15,778 nt of DNA from Promicromonosporaceae bacterium. Its GTDB lineage: Bacteria > Actinomycetota > Actinomycetes > Actinomycetales > Cellulomonadaceae. Below, one piece after another: positions 1-7,441 of this stretch. Positions within the stretch are counted from its first letter, which is position 1; each line of letters begins with the position of its first letter. The notes beneath the pieces are model-generated. The model saw nothing but the letters and a program-made list of their open reading frames with translations. It had not been told where the DNA came from and did no database searches. The position numbers and the translations under genes are program-made. Location of the stretch: the NCBI GenBank assembly GCA_009780755.1, contig WQZL01000039.1:1-15778 (forward strand), given 5' to 3'.

Positions 1-1463
1 ACTCCCCCGACTTCCCCCGACTCGACCCCGCGATCTCGTTCCCCTACACACCCGTGGTGGCTCCTGGTCACGAGAACATCAAATACCCGGAGTGGCTAAA
101 CGACCTGACGCTTTACCACAACCGAGGTAACTCGCTTTGGGTTGGGGAGTCGGTGACCCGCGGCGATTTCTTCGGCCTGGATGACCTTTTCACCGAACAC
201 CCTCGGGTGGTCGAGGGCATGATCGAGATCTACAAGTATTGGGTGGATTTTGGCGTTGACGGTTTCCGTATCGACACCGTCAAGCATGTGAATTTTGAGT
301 TCTGGGAGGTGTTCACGACGGCGATCATGGAACACGCCCGCTCCATCGGCCGGGACGACTTCTTCATGTTTGGCGAGGTGTTCGACCATGACGTGCGCCT
401 GCTGGCCCCGTATGTGCGGGATACCGACATGCAAACCGTGCTTGATTTCGCCTTTCAGCGGGCGGCCATTGATTTTGCCGGGGGTGGCCATGCCCGCAAT
501 TTGGCCGGGGTATTCGCCTCGGACGATTTTTACATCACACCCACCTCGTCGGCCGCCGGGCTGACCACCTTTCTGGGTAACCACGACATGGGCCGGGTAG
601 GGCTGCTGTTGAGCGGCGCGGACGATACTCCGGCGGCCGTGCGGCTCGCCCATGAGCTGATGTTTTTGTCTCGGGGTCAGCCGGTGATCTATTACGGCGA
701 CGAGCAGGGATTTGCTGGCACCGGCGGCGACAAGGAGGCCCGGCAGACGATGTTCCCCACCCAGGTGGAGGCATGGTGGACTCAGCCCCTGATTACCGGC
801 GAGCCGATGGGGTCGCGCTATTTCTTTGACACCGAAGCGCCGCTTTACCGAACCATCGCGGATCTCTCGGCGCTGCGGGCCGCGCATCCCGCGCTGGCGA
901 CGGGTGCGCAGATTCAGCGGTATACCGAGGGGCACGTCTACGCGTTTAGTCGCGTGGATCGCGACGAGCTGATCGAATACCTGGTGGTACTCAACTCGGC
1001 GCCGGACGCGCAGGTTTCGCAGATAGCCAGCCTCACTCCAGGGGCATCATTCGAGGTGATCTGGGGGAACGCCGAGGCGGTAGCAGCCGGGGTAGATGGC
1101 ATGGTAACCGTGACCACGCCGGGCGTGAGCGCCCTGGTGCTACGCGCCGACCGAACCGTGGGGACCGCTTCTTCGGGGGAAATCGAGTTCCGCCTACCGG
1201 CCGAGGATGCCGAGGTAACCGGCCTGACGGCGATCTCCGTAACGATAGATCAGAGCGCCTGGGCGGAGACCTCCTTTGCCTGGCGGATTGCGGGTACCGA
1301 GGAATGGCTGCCCCTTGGCGTGGCCGAGAGCTTGATCCCCCGGGTATTCCACGACGTTTCTGACCTAGAGCCGGGCACCCGCATCGAGTACCGGGTAGTC
1401 ACGGTGGACGCCAGCGGAAATCGCGCCAGAGCCTCCCGAACCGTCACGGTAGGCGGCGACTAA
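1..1463 (+). CDS. GH13 alpha-amylase-family glycoside hydrolase, 5' end outside window
   Basis: Retaining alpha-glucan hydrolase or transglycosylase; the frame (codons from base 3) is open to the left edge, so the N-terminus and conserved region I are missing. Counting from the internal GTG at 54, conserved region II is GFRIDTVKHV with the nucleophile Asp74, region III is GEVFD with the acid/base Glu108, and region IV is GNHD with Asp178. The full catalytic triad is therefore present. A small beta-rich domain typical of GH13 enzymes follows, then from about residue 375 an Ig/FN3-like module ending in DASGNRARASRTVTV. Secreted amylases and pullulanases often carry such modules, so an extracellular enzyme is likely, but the signal peptide region is not in view. 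Exact specificity (amylase, neopullulanase or other) cannot be decided. The gene faces the polysaccharide operon tail to tail. Confidence 0.93.
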   Translation, partial: SPDFPRLDPAISFPYTPVVAPGHENIKYPEWLNDLTLYHNRGNSLWVGESVTRGDFFGLDDLFTEHPRVVEGMIEIYKYWVDFGVDGFRIDTVKHVNFEFWEVFTTAIMEHARSIGRDDFFMFGEVFDHDVRLLAPYVRDTDMQTVLDFAFQRAAIDFAGGGHARNLAGVFASDDFYITPTSSAAGLTTFLGNHDMGRVGLLLSGADDTPAAVRLAHELMFLSRGQPVIYYGDEQGFAGTGGDKEARQTMFPTQVEAWWTQPLITGEPMGSRYFFDTEAPLYRTIADLSALRAAHPALATGAQIQRYTEGHVYAFSRVDRDELIEYLVVLNSAPDAQVSQIASLTPGASFEVIWGNAEAVAAGVDGMVTVTTPGVSALVLRADRTVGTASSGEIEFRLPAEDAEVTGLTAISVTIDQSAWAETSFAWRIAGTEEWLPLGVAESLIPRVFHDVSDLEPGTRIEYRVVTVDASGNRARASRTVTVGGD

Positions 1464-1535
1464 ACGACTCGCCCGTAGCGATGGTTTCGACACACTCGTA
1501 CCTCGCTACTCAACCACCAGGGAAGCTGTGGGGAG

Positions 1536-1578
1536 CCGTCATTTTGCGCGAGCGTCAGCGAGCCGCAGAACCCAGACC
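1536..1578 (+). repeat. Dispersed palindromic repeat, left arm of intergenic hairpin
   Basis: This reads CCGTCATTTTGCGCGAGCG, then CAGCGAG and CGCAGAACCCAGACC. It matches, in inverted orientation, the segment at 1596-1647, and in direct orientation the segments inside the coding regions near 8871 and 10210. Together with the right arm it can fold into a long imperfect hairpin between two convergent genes, where it may act as a bidirectional terminator or transcript stabiliser. That role is inferred. Confidence 0.8.
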
Positions 1579-1595
1579 AAAGGGAAATCCTCTGA

Positions 1596-1647
1596 GCCTG
1601 GGTCCGGCAACTACGCTCCTACGTCGCTCCGCGCAGGATGACGTGCC
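1596..1647 (-). repeat. Dispersed palindromic repeat, right arm of intergenic hairpin
   Basis: Read on the minus strand this contains CGTCATCCTGCGCGGAGCGA, a middle part with GTAGGAGCGTAGT, and GGACCCAGGC. It is the inverted partner of 1536-1578, with the strongest pairing at the outer CGTCAT..TGCGCG and the inner GGACCCAG / CTGGGTCC blocks. A degenerate third copy on the same strand follows at about 1654-1683 (CCGTCGC, GCGGAGCGACACAGAA). Confidence 0.8.
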
Positions 1648-1689
1648 GGGAGTAATTCTGTGTCGCTCCGCATAAAGCGACGGCAGGGG

Positions 1690-2808
1690 TTAAGAGAAAG
1701 CGGCCTCGTAGGCCCTGAGGTGGGCCTGGGCGGCGGCGGCCCAGGTGAAGGTCTGAGCGCGCACGATGGCGGCTTCGGCGAGCGCGGCGCGGCGCGGGGC
1801 GTCGTTTAGGAGGGCGCGCAGCTCGGCCTCAATAGATGCGTCGTCTGTGCCGCAGTAGGCCACGGCGTCTCCGCCCACCTCCGGCAGCGAGAGTTCCCGC
1901 GTGGTTAAGACGGTCGCGCCGCAGGCCATCGCCTCCAACACGGGTAGCCCGAAACCCTCTCCCCTGCTCGGGTACGCCAGCACGGTGGCTCCGGCAAGGA
2001 AGCCGGGCAGGTCACCAAGGGGCAGGTAGCCGGGACGGCGGATGACCAGGTGCGGTGGCACGGCGGCAATCGCGGCATCAAGGGCGTCGTCCCAGCCTTT
2101 GCCCCCGGCCAGCACCAGCGCCGGCGGATTGTCGAGTCCGGTGCAGGAGCGCACCCAGCCGCGAATAAGCGCGGTCACGTTCTTGCGCGGCTCCAAGGTG
2201 CCGAGGAAACCAACGTAGTCACGATCTCCGATATCGAGGGTGGCCCGAACGCGGGCCGCCTCGGGGTTAGACACCGGGCGGAAGCGCTCGTGATCCACTC
2301 CGTGATAGGCCACATAAAACTTTGCCGCATCGGCCCCTACCAGACGCACTACCTCATCGCGGGTGGCCAGGCTGGGGGTGACTAGTGCGGCAGCCCGGCG
2401 CGCGGCGATGCGAATCCACGCCCGGAAGAACCGTGCCTTTGCGCGCAGATGCAGCTCGGGAGTGGTGAAGAAGGTGGCGTCGTGCAACGTGACAACTACA
2501 GGTGTCCGCGTGGCCAGCGGCATCGTGTAGTGGGGGCTGTGCACAACATCGGGCCTGACCCGACGAATCAACCGAGGCAGGACAACCTGTTCCCAGACCA
2601 GACGGAGGAGACGGCGCTCCAAATGGGGACCGACCACAATCACCTCGGCGTCAGGCGCCAGCTCGGCGAACAGTTCACCGTCGCGTCCCTGACAAGCGAT
2701 GGTCAATTGCACCCCAGCCCGCACTAGCTCGGGCACCAGCTCGTCCACATAGCGCCCCACCCCCCCACGATCAGCAGGCACGGCGGTCGCATCTAGTAAA
2801 ACGTGCAT
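1690..2808 (-). CDS. GT4-family glycosyltransferase
   Basis: Cytoplasmic or membrane-associated nucleotide-sugar glycosyltransferase of GT-B fold, 372 aa, a normal full length for GT4. The N-terminal Rossmann domain opens with MHVLLDATAV and the acceptor-side glycine loop RGGVGRY (14-20). VVVTLHD (104-110) and PSLATRDEV (145-153) are typical of the family. The C-terminal donor domain has GTLEPRKN (203-210) and EGFGLPVLEAMACG (284-297), which carries the conserved EX7E glutamates. A strong GGAGG lies 6 nt before the ATG, inside the end of the ATPase gene upstream (1 bp between the genes), so translation is probably coupled. It is the last gene of the minus-strand run. It resembles the plus-strand GT4 at 8705. 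Donor and acceptor sugars cannot be read from the sequence. Confidence 0.93.
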   Translation of the reverse strand: MHVLLDATAVPADRGGVGRYVDELVPELVRAGVQLTIACQGRDGELFAELAPDAEVIVVGPHLERRLLRLVWEQVVLPRLIRRVRPDVVHSPHYTMPLATRTPVVVTLHDATFFTTPELHLRAKARFFRAWIRIAARRAAALVTPSLATRDEVVRLVGADAAKFYVAYHGVDHERFRPVSNPEAARVRATLDIGDRDYVGFLGTLEPRKNVTALIRGWVRSCTGLDNPPALVLAGGKGWDDALDAAIAAVPPHLVIRRPGYLPLGDLPGFLAGATVLAYPSRGEGFGLPVLEAMACGATVLTTRELSLPEVGGDAVAYCGTDDASIEAELRALLNDAPRRAALAEAAIVRAQTFTWAAAAQAHLRAYEAAFS

Positions 2809-2809
2809 G

Positions 2810-4045
2810 TTATGCCTCCACTCTGGGCCAGGATGAGGTCAGGTACGCCTCAATTGCGCGATGCCTGAACGTGTAGGGCTTGCCGCGATCAACGATGCCG
2901 CGCATCGTGTCAAGCCGCTGCGCAGCTTGTCCAACCTTGGAGGCATCCGCCAACCCCATTGCCTTAGCAATGTTGGTAGCTGACCGCTGCTCGGCAGGCA
3001 GCGCGGCCATCGCTTCAAGAAATCGTCGCTCCTTCGTCGGCAGCCTTGTCAAAATCCGCTCAACATGCGCCGTGGCCTCGGTACGCACAGTTGCCCAACC
3101 CTCGCGTACATCATCGATTGTGATTTCATCACTTATACCCGCAAACCAGGCACGCTCTCCCGCCAGTTGGAAAAGGAACGGCTCCCCACAGCAAAGATCA
3201 GCGATTAGCGCGGCGGCCTCCTGCGACATTCTGATTCGATGCGTACCGCCCGCGTCATCTGCAAGCTCCCAGCCCTCTAGCACGAAGCCGCTGAGCGCCA
3301 TAGTTAAATCCGCTTGTTCAATAGGCTCAAGCACGGTGGTGGCAAACCTGCGCGCAAAAGTAGCCCCACCACAAGTGACCGTCGTTTCCGCAAACTCTGG
3401 CAGGCCAGTCAGGTAGACCGCGATTGGCAGTGCCTGTCGGACTTGCAGTCCGCCAGGCGCAACTATGGTGCGTTCGTAAACCAGAGCATCACCAAGGGCG
3501 ATCAACAGTTGAGACAGTGCCTGTGCGCCCGAGATGTTCTGCACTTCATCTATGTGGATGAGAACTGCCTTACCAGCATCGGCGGCACGAGCGCCGATCT
3601 CAGTCAGCAGGGCAGTCAGCGCGGTGAATGGTTCCGGTCCCGGGTGTCGGTCAAGCGTAATCGACAGGCCCGCCACAGCCACTGCGCGAACTCGTTCTAC
3701 CACATTGCGCACCCGTTCTTCACGGGCCACCGCCAGGCCAGCCTGGTTCGCCAAGTCAAGAACAGCTTGGGCAACCACCTTCATGGGGTCGCCCCCGGAG
3801 GGAATCCGCAACTGTGGAGTAACCCAATCACCTCCCTCTTGTGCCAGGTGAGCAATGCGGCGCACCAATGCGGACTTGCCAAGACCCGCCTCCCCTAAGA
3901 TCGTCCGGCCTCGCTCAGCTATTCCGCGCATCCTACGAGGTCGCACCACATTTACCCAGTCCATGACCTGATCAACGCGACCAGCCCATACCGCTGGAAT
4001 CGTATCCGAGCCAGGGGTGAATGGAGAGTTAACCGGAGTTCTCAT
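2810..4045 (-). CDS. AAA+ ATPase with C-terminal winged-helix-like domain
   Basis: 411 aa P-loop protein of the AAA_16/ORC-like type. Walker A is GEAGLGKS (51-58), Walker B is VLIHIDEVQ (161-169), a sensor-1-like strand is VYLTGLPE (210-217), and an Arg pair sits at 232-233. Residues about 335-400 look like a winged helix: helical KERRFLEAM, then a recognition-helix-like TNIAKAMGLADASKVGQAAQRL and a GKPYTFRH wing. No transmembrane segment is visible. Relatives are poorly characterised, so the role (DNA-bound regulator, stress or defence ATPase) is unknown. There is no Shine-Dalgarno. The start ATG lies 6 nt after a TAAGTT box, which suggests a leaderless mRNA. The promoter carries three 29-bp-spaced repeats. 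The gene sits inside a polysaccharide operon without an obvious pathway role, which suggests it was inserted there. Confidence 0.85.
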   Translation of the reverse strand: MRTPVNSPFTPGSDTIPAVWAGRVDQVMDWVNVVRPRRMRGIAERGRTILGEAGLGKSALVRRIAHLAQEGGDWVTPQLRIPSGGDPMKVVAQAVLDLANQAGLAVAREERVRNVVERVRAVAVAGLSITLDRHPGPEPFTALTALLTEIGARAADAGKAVLIHIDEVQNISGAQALSQLLIALGDALVYERTIVAPGGLQVRQALPIAVYLTGLPEFAETTVTCGGATFARRFATTVLEPIEQADLTMALSGFVLEGWELADDAGGTHRIRMSQEAAALIADLCCGEPFLFQLAGERAWFAGISDEITIDDVREGWATVRTEATAHVERILTRLPTKERRFLEAMAALPAEQRSATNIAKAMGLADASKVGQAAQRLDTMRGIVDRGKPYTFRHRAIEAYLTSSWPRVEA

Positions 4046-4047
4046 TT

Positions 4048-4117
4048 GATAAACTTACCACGAGAATGACCTGTCTGGTAAAGTTACCGAACCAGTGAGC
4101 GGTTTGGTAACTTTCCC
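4048..4117 (-). promoter_or_regulatory. Leaderless promoter with three 29-bp-spaced operator-like repeats
   Basis: Three 12-bp sites start at 4048 (GATAAACTTACC), 4077 (GGTAAAGTTACC) and 4106 (GGTAACTTTCCC), exactly 29 bp apart; the middle one is a near-perfect palindrome (GGTAA-AG-TTACC). Weaker TGACC/TGAGC similarity follows each core. On the minus strand the first site contains a -10 box TAAGTT (4052-4057) followed by 6 nt and the ATG. The second contains a TTACCA (4076-4081) that sits 18 bp before the -10 and could serve as -35. A protein binding the sites would cover the whole promoter. Autoregulation by the ATPase is a guess. Confidence 0.65.
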
Positions 4118-4142
4118 GAGACAAGTTGACCGCTTACTAAGG

Positions 4143-5369
4143 CTAGCGACACTCGGCGACCTCAACGATGGTGTCGATCTGCTCCATTGCCTTGGCTTGC
4201 ACGGCGGGCAGCCTGGTGGCGATCTCGGCGTGGATTTCGGCGCGGCGGGCGAGCAGGTCGTCCAGCAGGGCGACGAAGCGAGCGTCGTCCAAGTCCTGGT
4301 GGCCGACGGCGAGGTCGGACTGGCCAAACATGTCCAGCACCTCACGGTACTTGTGGCTCCAGCCAATCACCAAGGTAGGTACCTTCATTGACAGCGACGA
4401 GACCATAGCGTGGAAACGGCTAGCCACGAACACGTCGCACCGGCCAATCAGGTAGCGCAGCGCCTGCGACGAAAGCTCGTCATCCACGAATAGCACCTTG
4501 GACTTGTCGGCCACGGCATCGTAGATGGCGCGGCATAGCGGCAGGTCGTTGTTGTGCGTCTTGGCGGTGTGGGCGCGAGCGCTGTGCGCGACCAGGAACA
4601 CCGGGCGTTCCAGGTTGCCGGTGATGTGGTCGATCTGCCCGGCTACCTCCGCCACGTAGTCCTCCCCACGGGCGGCGGCGCTCTTAGCGAGTACCGCGCT
4701 CGGCGAGAAACCCACCACGTTGCCGCCCGCGAAGAATCCCGTGTCCACCTTGGTCTCGGCGGTCGCCACGTCCTCGGCGGTCACCTCTAGGGTGAAGGCT
4801 AGGTCGGCGCCCGCGTGTACGTTGGTTAGCCCCAGCCCCAGCAGGTGCTCGTGGGTGATCGCGCCGCGTGAGATGATCGCGGCCATCCTGGGCAGCAACA
4901 TCTTGGCTGCCCGGCGGTTGAGCGGCTCTTTGAAGGGTCCGAGTGCCTGGGCCACCTTCACCACCGGTGTGCCCACAAACAACGCGGGCAGGATCGAGGC
5001 CATGTTGTAGATCAGGAACTTGCCACGCCCATCCACGAACGTGATGCCACCCTCGTCAAGCAGCACGTCGGCCTCTGCCAGCGCCTTAACCTCGGGCACA
5101 GCATTGCGGATGGTTTTGCGCAGCGGGGGCAACAGCCGGTGCAGCAGCGCGGCGCCGTTAATCAATACCCCGAGGCGCAGTGCGTTCGCGTCTAGCACCC
5201 TTAGATTCGGGTACGGATTCTGCGCGGCATCCGAGCGCGGGTACATGCTCAGCAGCACGAAGGAATTGCGACCATCCCCGGCACGGCTCAGATGCTGCAC
5301 GGAACTCTCTAGCATGGCCGCGGCGCCCTTGTTACCGGAGAAGGCCGATCCGATGATCGCGATCCTCAT
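4143..5369 (-). CDS. Polysaccharide pyruvyl transferase family protein
   Basis: 408 aa, PF04230-type GT-B-like enzyme; members move pyruvate from phosphoenolpyruvate onto glycan hydroxyls as a ketal, giving an acidic cell-surface polymer. The N-terminus MRIAIIGSAFSGNKGAAAM has the family's glycine-rich N-K/R-G loop. DVLLDEGG (101-108) corresponds to the conserved acidic-glycine segment, and RFHAMVSSLSMKVP (318-331) followed by GWSHKY is the signature region near the C-terminus. The ATG overlaps the stop of the upstream membrane-protein gene by 4 bp (ATGA), with AAAGG about 8 nt before it, so the pair is translationally coupled. The stop is 97 bp from the ATPase gene, and that gap is occupied by the repeats. 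The family also includes colanic-acid-type and CsaB-like members; the acceptor glycan is unknown. Confidence 0.9.
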   Translation of the reverse strand: MRIAIIGSAFSGNKGAAAMLESSVQHLSRAGDGRNSFVLLSMYPRSDAAQNPYPNLRVLDANALRLGVLINGAALLHRLLPPLRKTIRNAVPEVKALAEADVLLDEGGITFVDGRGKFLIYNMASILPALFVGTPVVKVAQALGPFKEPLNRRAAKMLLPRMAAIISRGAITHEHLLGLGLTNVHAGADLAFTLEVTAEDVATAETKVDTGFFAGGNVVGFSPSAVLAKSAAARGEDYVAEVAGQIDHITGNLERPVFLVAHSARAHTAKTHNNDLPLCRAIYDAVADKSKVLFVDDELSSQALRYLIGRCDVFVASRFHAMVSSLSMKVPTLVIGWSHKYREVLDMFGQSDLAVGHQDLDDARFVALLDDLLARRAEIHAEIATRLPAVQAKAMEQIDTIVEVAECR

Positions 5370-6325
5370 GTTGTTGCCTTTCGTTTTTTGGCCGCGGTGA
5401 GCGCCGCGTAGATCAGAGCCACGATGCCATCAGCGATAGTCGCGTACAACCGCGCGGCAAGCGAGAGCACTATGGCCTCTTCGACGGAGAGATGGGGGGC
5501 CACCAGCAACACGATCACGTACTCGCGCACGCCGATGCCACTGGGTACCAGCACGGCCAGGATGCCCACGGCCCCGGCGATGATGTAGGCGCTGGCCAAC
5601 GGCAGCCAGGTAGCGGCGGGCGCCGCTGTCATCGAGACGGCGATGAACACGAACCCGGCGCCATTGACAACGCGGGGGATCAAGTAGAGCAGTTGGTAGC
5701 GCAGCGCCTGGCCCGACCGCAGGAAGTATTCGGGCGGCACCTCGCGTTTCAGCACCCGACGGGCAAGCAGGTTGGTGATCCACCGGAACAGGTGCCGGTT
5801 GGTCAACGCGACAAGCGGGATGAGCGAAGCCAGCGCGAGCAGCAGCGTCTGGTTGCCGCCCAGGTCGAAGGCGCCCGCCGCGAGCAGCACCAGTGACGGC
5901 GGCACCAGCGAGCCAATCAACAAGAACAGATTCTCGTAGATGAAGGTCAGCGTGACCAACAGCTTCGGCACGCCGTAGCCCTGCGCCCAGGCGATCTTAT
6001 TTGCTACCGCCCCCACCTGGCCGGGGATGTATTTCAGCAGCCAGGAGGCGCAATGCACCCGAACGCCCTCAATTGCTGGCACATGCTCTCCGGAGAGTTC
6101 AGAGGTCATCCGCCCCCACAGCTGCCCGGAGATGGTCACGGCCAGCGCGAACAGCACCACGGCGCCAACGATCCAACCGTCAACGCGCAGGCTAACGTCG
6201 GCCAGGTCACTGCGGTTGTCCAGCAGCGTCCGGGTGAACAGCCAGCCAACCACGCCCACCACCGCGGCGGTAAACGAGTAGCGCAACGCCTTGCGGGCGC
6301 GCGGGTTGGCAGGCAGAAGAGGCAT
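5366..6325 (-). CDS. UPF0104/LPG-synthase-TM-type membrane protein (flippase-like)
   Basis: 319 aa integral membrane protein with about eight hydrophobic helices, for example around residues 14-33, 48-68, and near GSLVPPSLVLLAAGAF, LALASLIPLVAL, GFVFIAVSM, ASAYIIAGAVGILAVLVP and IADGIVALIYAALTA. The motif LVPSGIGVREYV is the family hallmark (PSGxGxRE) of the lysylphosphatidylglycerol synthetase TM/AglD2-like proteins. This branch lacks the soluble aminoacyl-transferase domain and is often called a flippase-like protein. In glycan clusters it is thought to act on lipid-linked sugars at the membrane, which fits its place behind a polyprenyl-phosphate-type GT2. The start codon lacks a clear Shine-Dalgarno and lies 9 bp after the nitroreductase stop, so coupling is likely. 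Confidence 0.88.
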   Translation of the reverse strand: MPLLPANPRARKALRYSFTAAVVGVVGWLFTRTLLDNRSDLADVSLRVDGWIVGAVVLFALAVTISGQLWGRMTSELSGEHVPAIEGVRVHCASWLLKYIPGQVGAVANKIAWAQGYGVPKLLVTLTFIYENLFLLIGSLVPPSLVLLAAGAFDLGGNQTLLLALASLIPLVALTNRHLFRWITNLLARRVLKREVPPEYFLRSGQALRYQLLYLIPRVVNGAGFVFIAVSMTAAPAATWLPLASAYIIAGAVGILAVLVPSGIGVREYVIVLLVAPHLSVEEAIVLSLAARLYATIADGIVALIYAALTAAKKRKATT

Positions 6326-6334
6326 GGGTTGAGG

Positions 6335-7441
6335 TCAGGCGGTCTGATTGTAGGAGCGCAGCACGTTGAGCGACTTCTTGGGCGAGGAGGCAATCAGCGC
6401 ATCGGGGCGCGGATAGCCGACGGCGATGAGGAAGACGACCCGCTCGTACGGTTTAAGGCCGAGAGTCTTGGCCATCTTGATCTCCAGCGGCTCGAAGTCC
6501 GGCCAGTTGATGACGGACGAGCTAAGGTCCAGGGTCTCCAACGCGAGCATGAAGCCCATCGAGGCCAGCGAGGCGTCGATATACGGCAGGTGCCGGTCGC
6601 GCGGAGAGAAGTAGGAGTCGAAGCGACCCTTGACCACCACGATGGCCGGGATCTGGTGGTCGTAGCCGCCCGCGCCGAATGGGATGGCGGCCACCTTGCG
6701 AACGAGTTCTGGCTCGTCGAAAACCAGGAATTCATACGGCAGGCGGTTGCAAGCCGTGGGCGCCTCGCGGCCGACGATGAGCGCCTGGTCAATCAGTTCG
6801 CGCGGCACCGGCCTATCCTCGAACCAGCGCACCGAGCGCCGCTGCGTGGCCAGGGCCAACAGATCGTCGTACTTGACCCCGGATGGCTTGATCTCGGTGT
6901 GCTTATAGGGAACGGTGGCGCGGTCGATCTCGACCAGCTCGGGGGTAGGCAGCGCGGCGAAGGTGGCGCGGGCGCGATCTACGATGGCATCAGGCTCGAC
7001 GATCAGCGAAAAATACTCCGTGAGTACGTCGAAGGCCCAGCGCAGCTCGACGGGGTCGGTCTTCTCGGCGGTGGCTTCGGCAGGCTCAACCACCGAGGTG
7101 GCGGCCGCATAGAACTCGACGGTCTCTGCGATGTAGTCGCGGGCGAACACGGGCTTGCGTGGCTCCATCAGGATGCCCTTTTCCAGCCGGTGAATGTTCC
7201 GGCGCAGCTCGGGGCTGGTGGCCCGCGTCTTGCCGAGACTGCGGTAGTACGCGCGGCGGCCCGCAAGGATGGCGTACTGCTCACGGTTGAATGTCGCCAA
7301 GCCTGGAATCGAGTACAAGGTGGCGCCAATCCGACTGGACCCGAACCCTTCGAGTACGCCGTGGTTGGTTCGCTCATATGCCTTACGGACGGCGGGGATC
7401 GCCAAGGCGTCCTTGGCTACTCGTTTCAGTTTGTTGAGCAT
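6335..7441 (-). CDS. Nitroreductase-family flavoprotein with long N-terminal extension
   Basis: 368 aa. Residues about 190-350 form the nitroreductase fold: RRSVRWF (201-207) and APTACNRLPYEF (227-238) resemble the FMN-binding segments, SLASMGFMLALETLDL (291-306) is the typical helix, and VVFLIAVGYPRPD (335-347) the C-terminal strand. The first about 185 residues are not classical nitroreductase; they include RNIHRLEKGILM (81-92), a segment I associate with nitroreductases encoded in surface-polysaccharide loci. The substrate is unknown; redox modification of a sugar or lipid carrier is possible but unproven. AAAGGA stands 7 nt upstream of the ATG, and the ATG shares its A with the last base of the upstream TGA (TGATG), so expression is tied to the GT2 before it. 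Confidence 0.85.
   Translation of the reverse strand: MLNKLKRVAKDALAIPAVRKAYERTNHGVLEGFGSSRIGATLYSIPGLATFNREQYAILAGRRAYYRSLGKTRATSPELRRNIHRLEKGILMEPRKPVFARDYIAETVEFYAAATSVVEPAEATAEKTDPVELRWAFDVLTEYFSLIVEPDAIVDRARATFAALPTPELVEIDRATVPYKHTEIKPSGVKYDDLLALATQRRSVRWFEDRPVPRELIDQALIVGREAPTACNRLPYEFLVFDEPELVRKVAAIPFGAGGYDHQIPAIVVVKGRFDSYFSPRDRHLPYIDASLASMGFMLALETLDLSSSVINWPDFEPLEIKMAKTLGLKPYERVVFLIAVGYPRPDALIASSPKKSLNVLRSYNQTA

Noticed and set aside
96..935. 279-codon open frame opposite the amylase gene
   Set aside because: It is antisense to a well-supported GH13 gene, has no recognisable domain, and has the composition of a shadow frame.
1481..1675. 64-codon plus-strand ORF in the convergent gap
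   Set aside because: It consists almost wholly of the palindromic repeat copies and has no ribosome binding site of note.
4048..4134. Short CRISPR-like array (29-bp period)
   Set aside because: The repeated core is only 12 bp and imperfect, there are only three units, and the position on the promoter fits operators much better.
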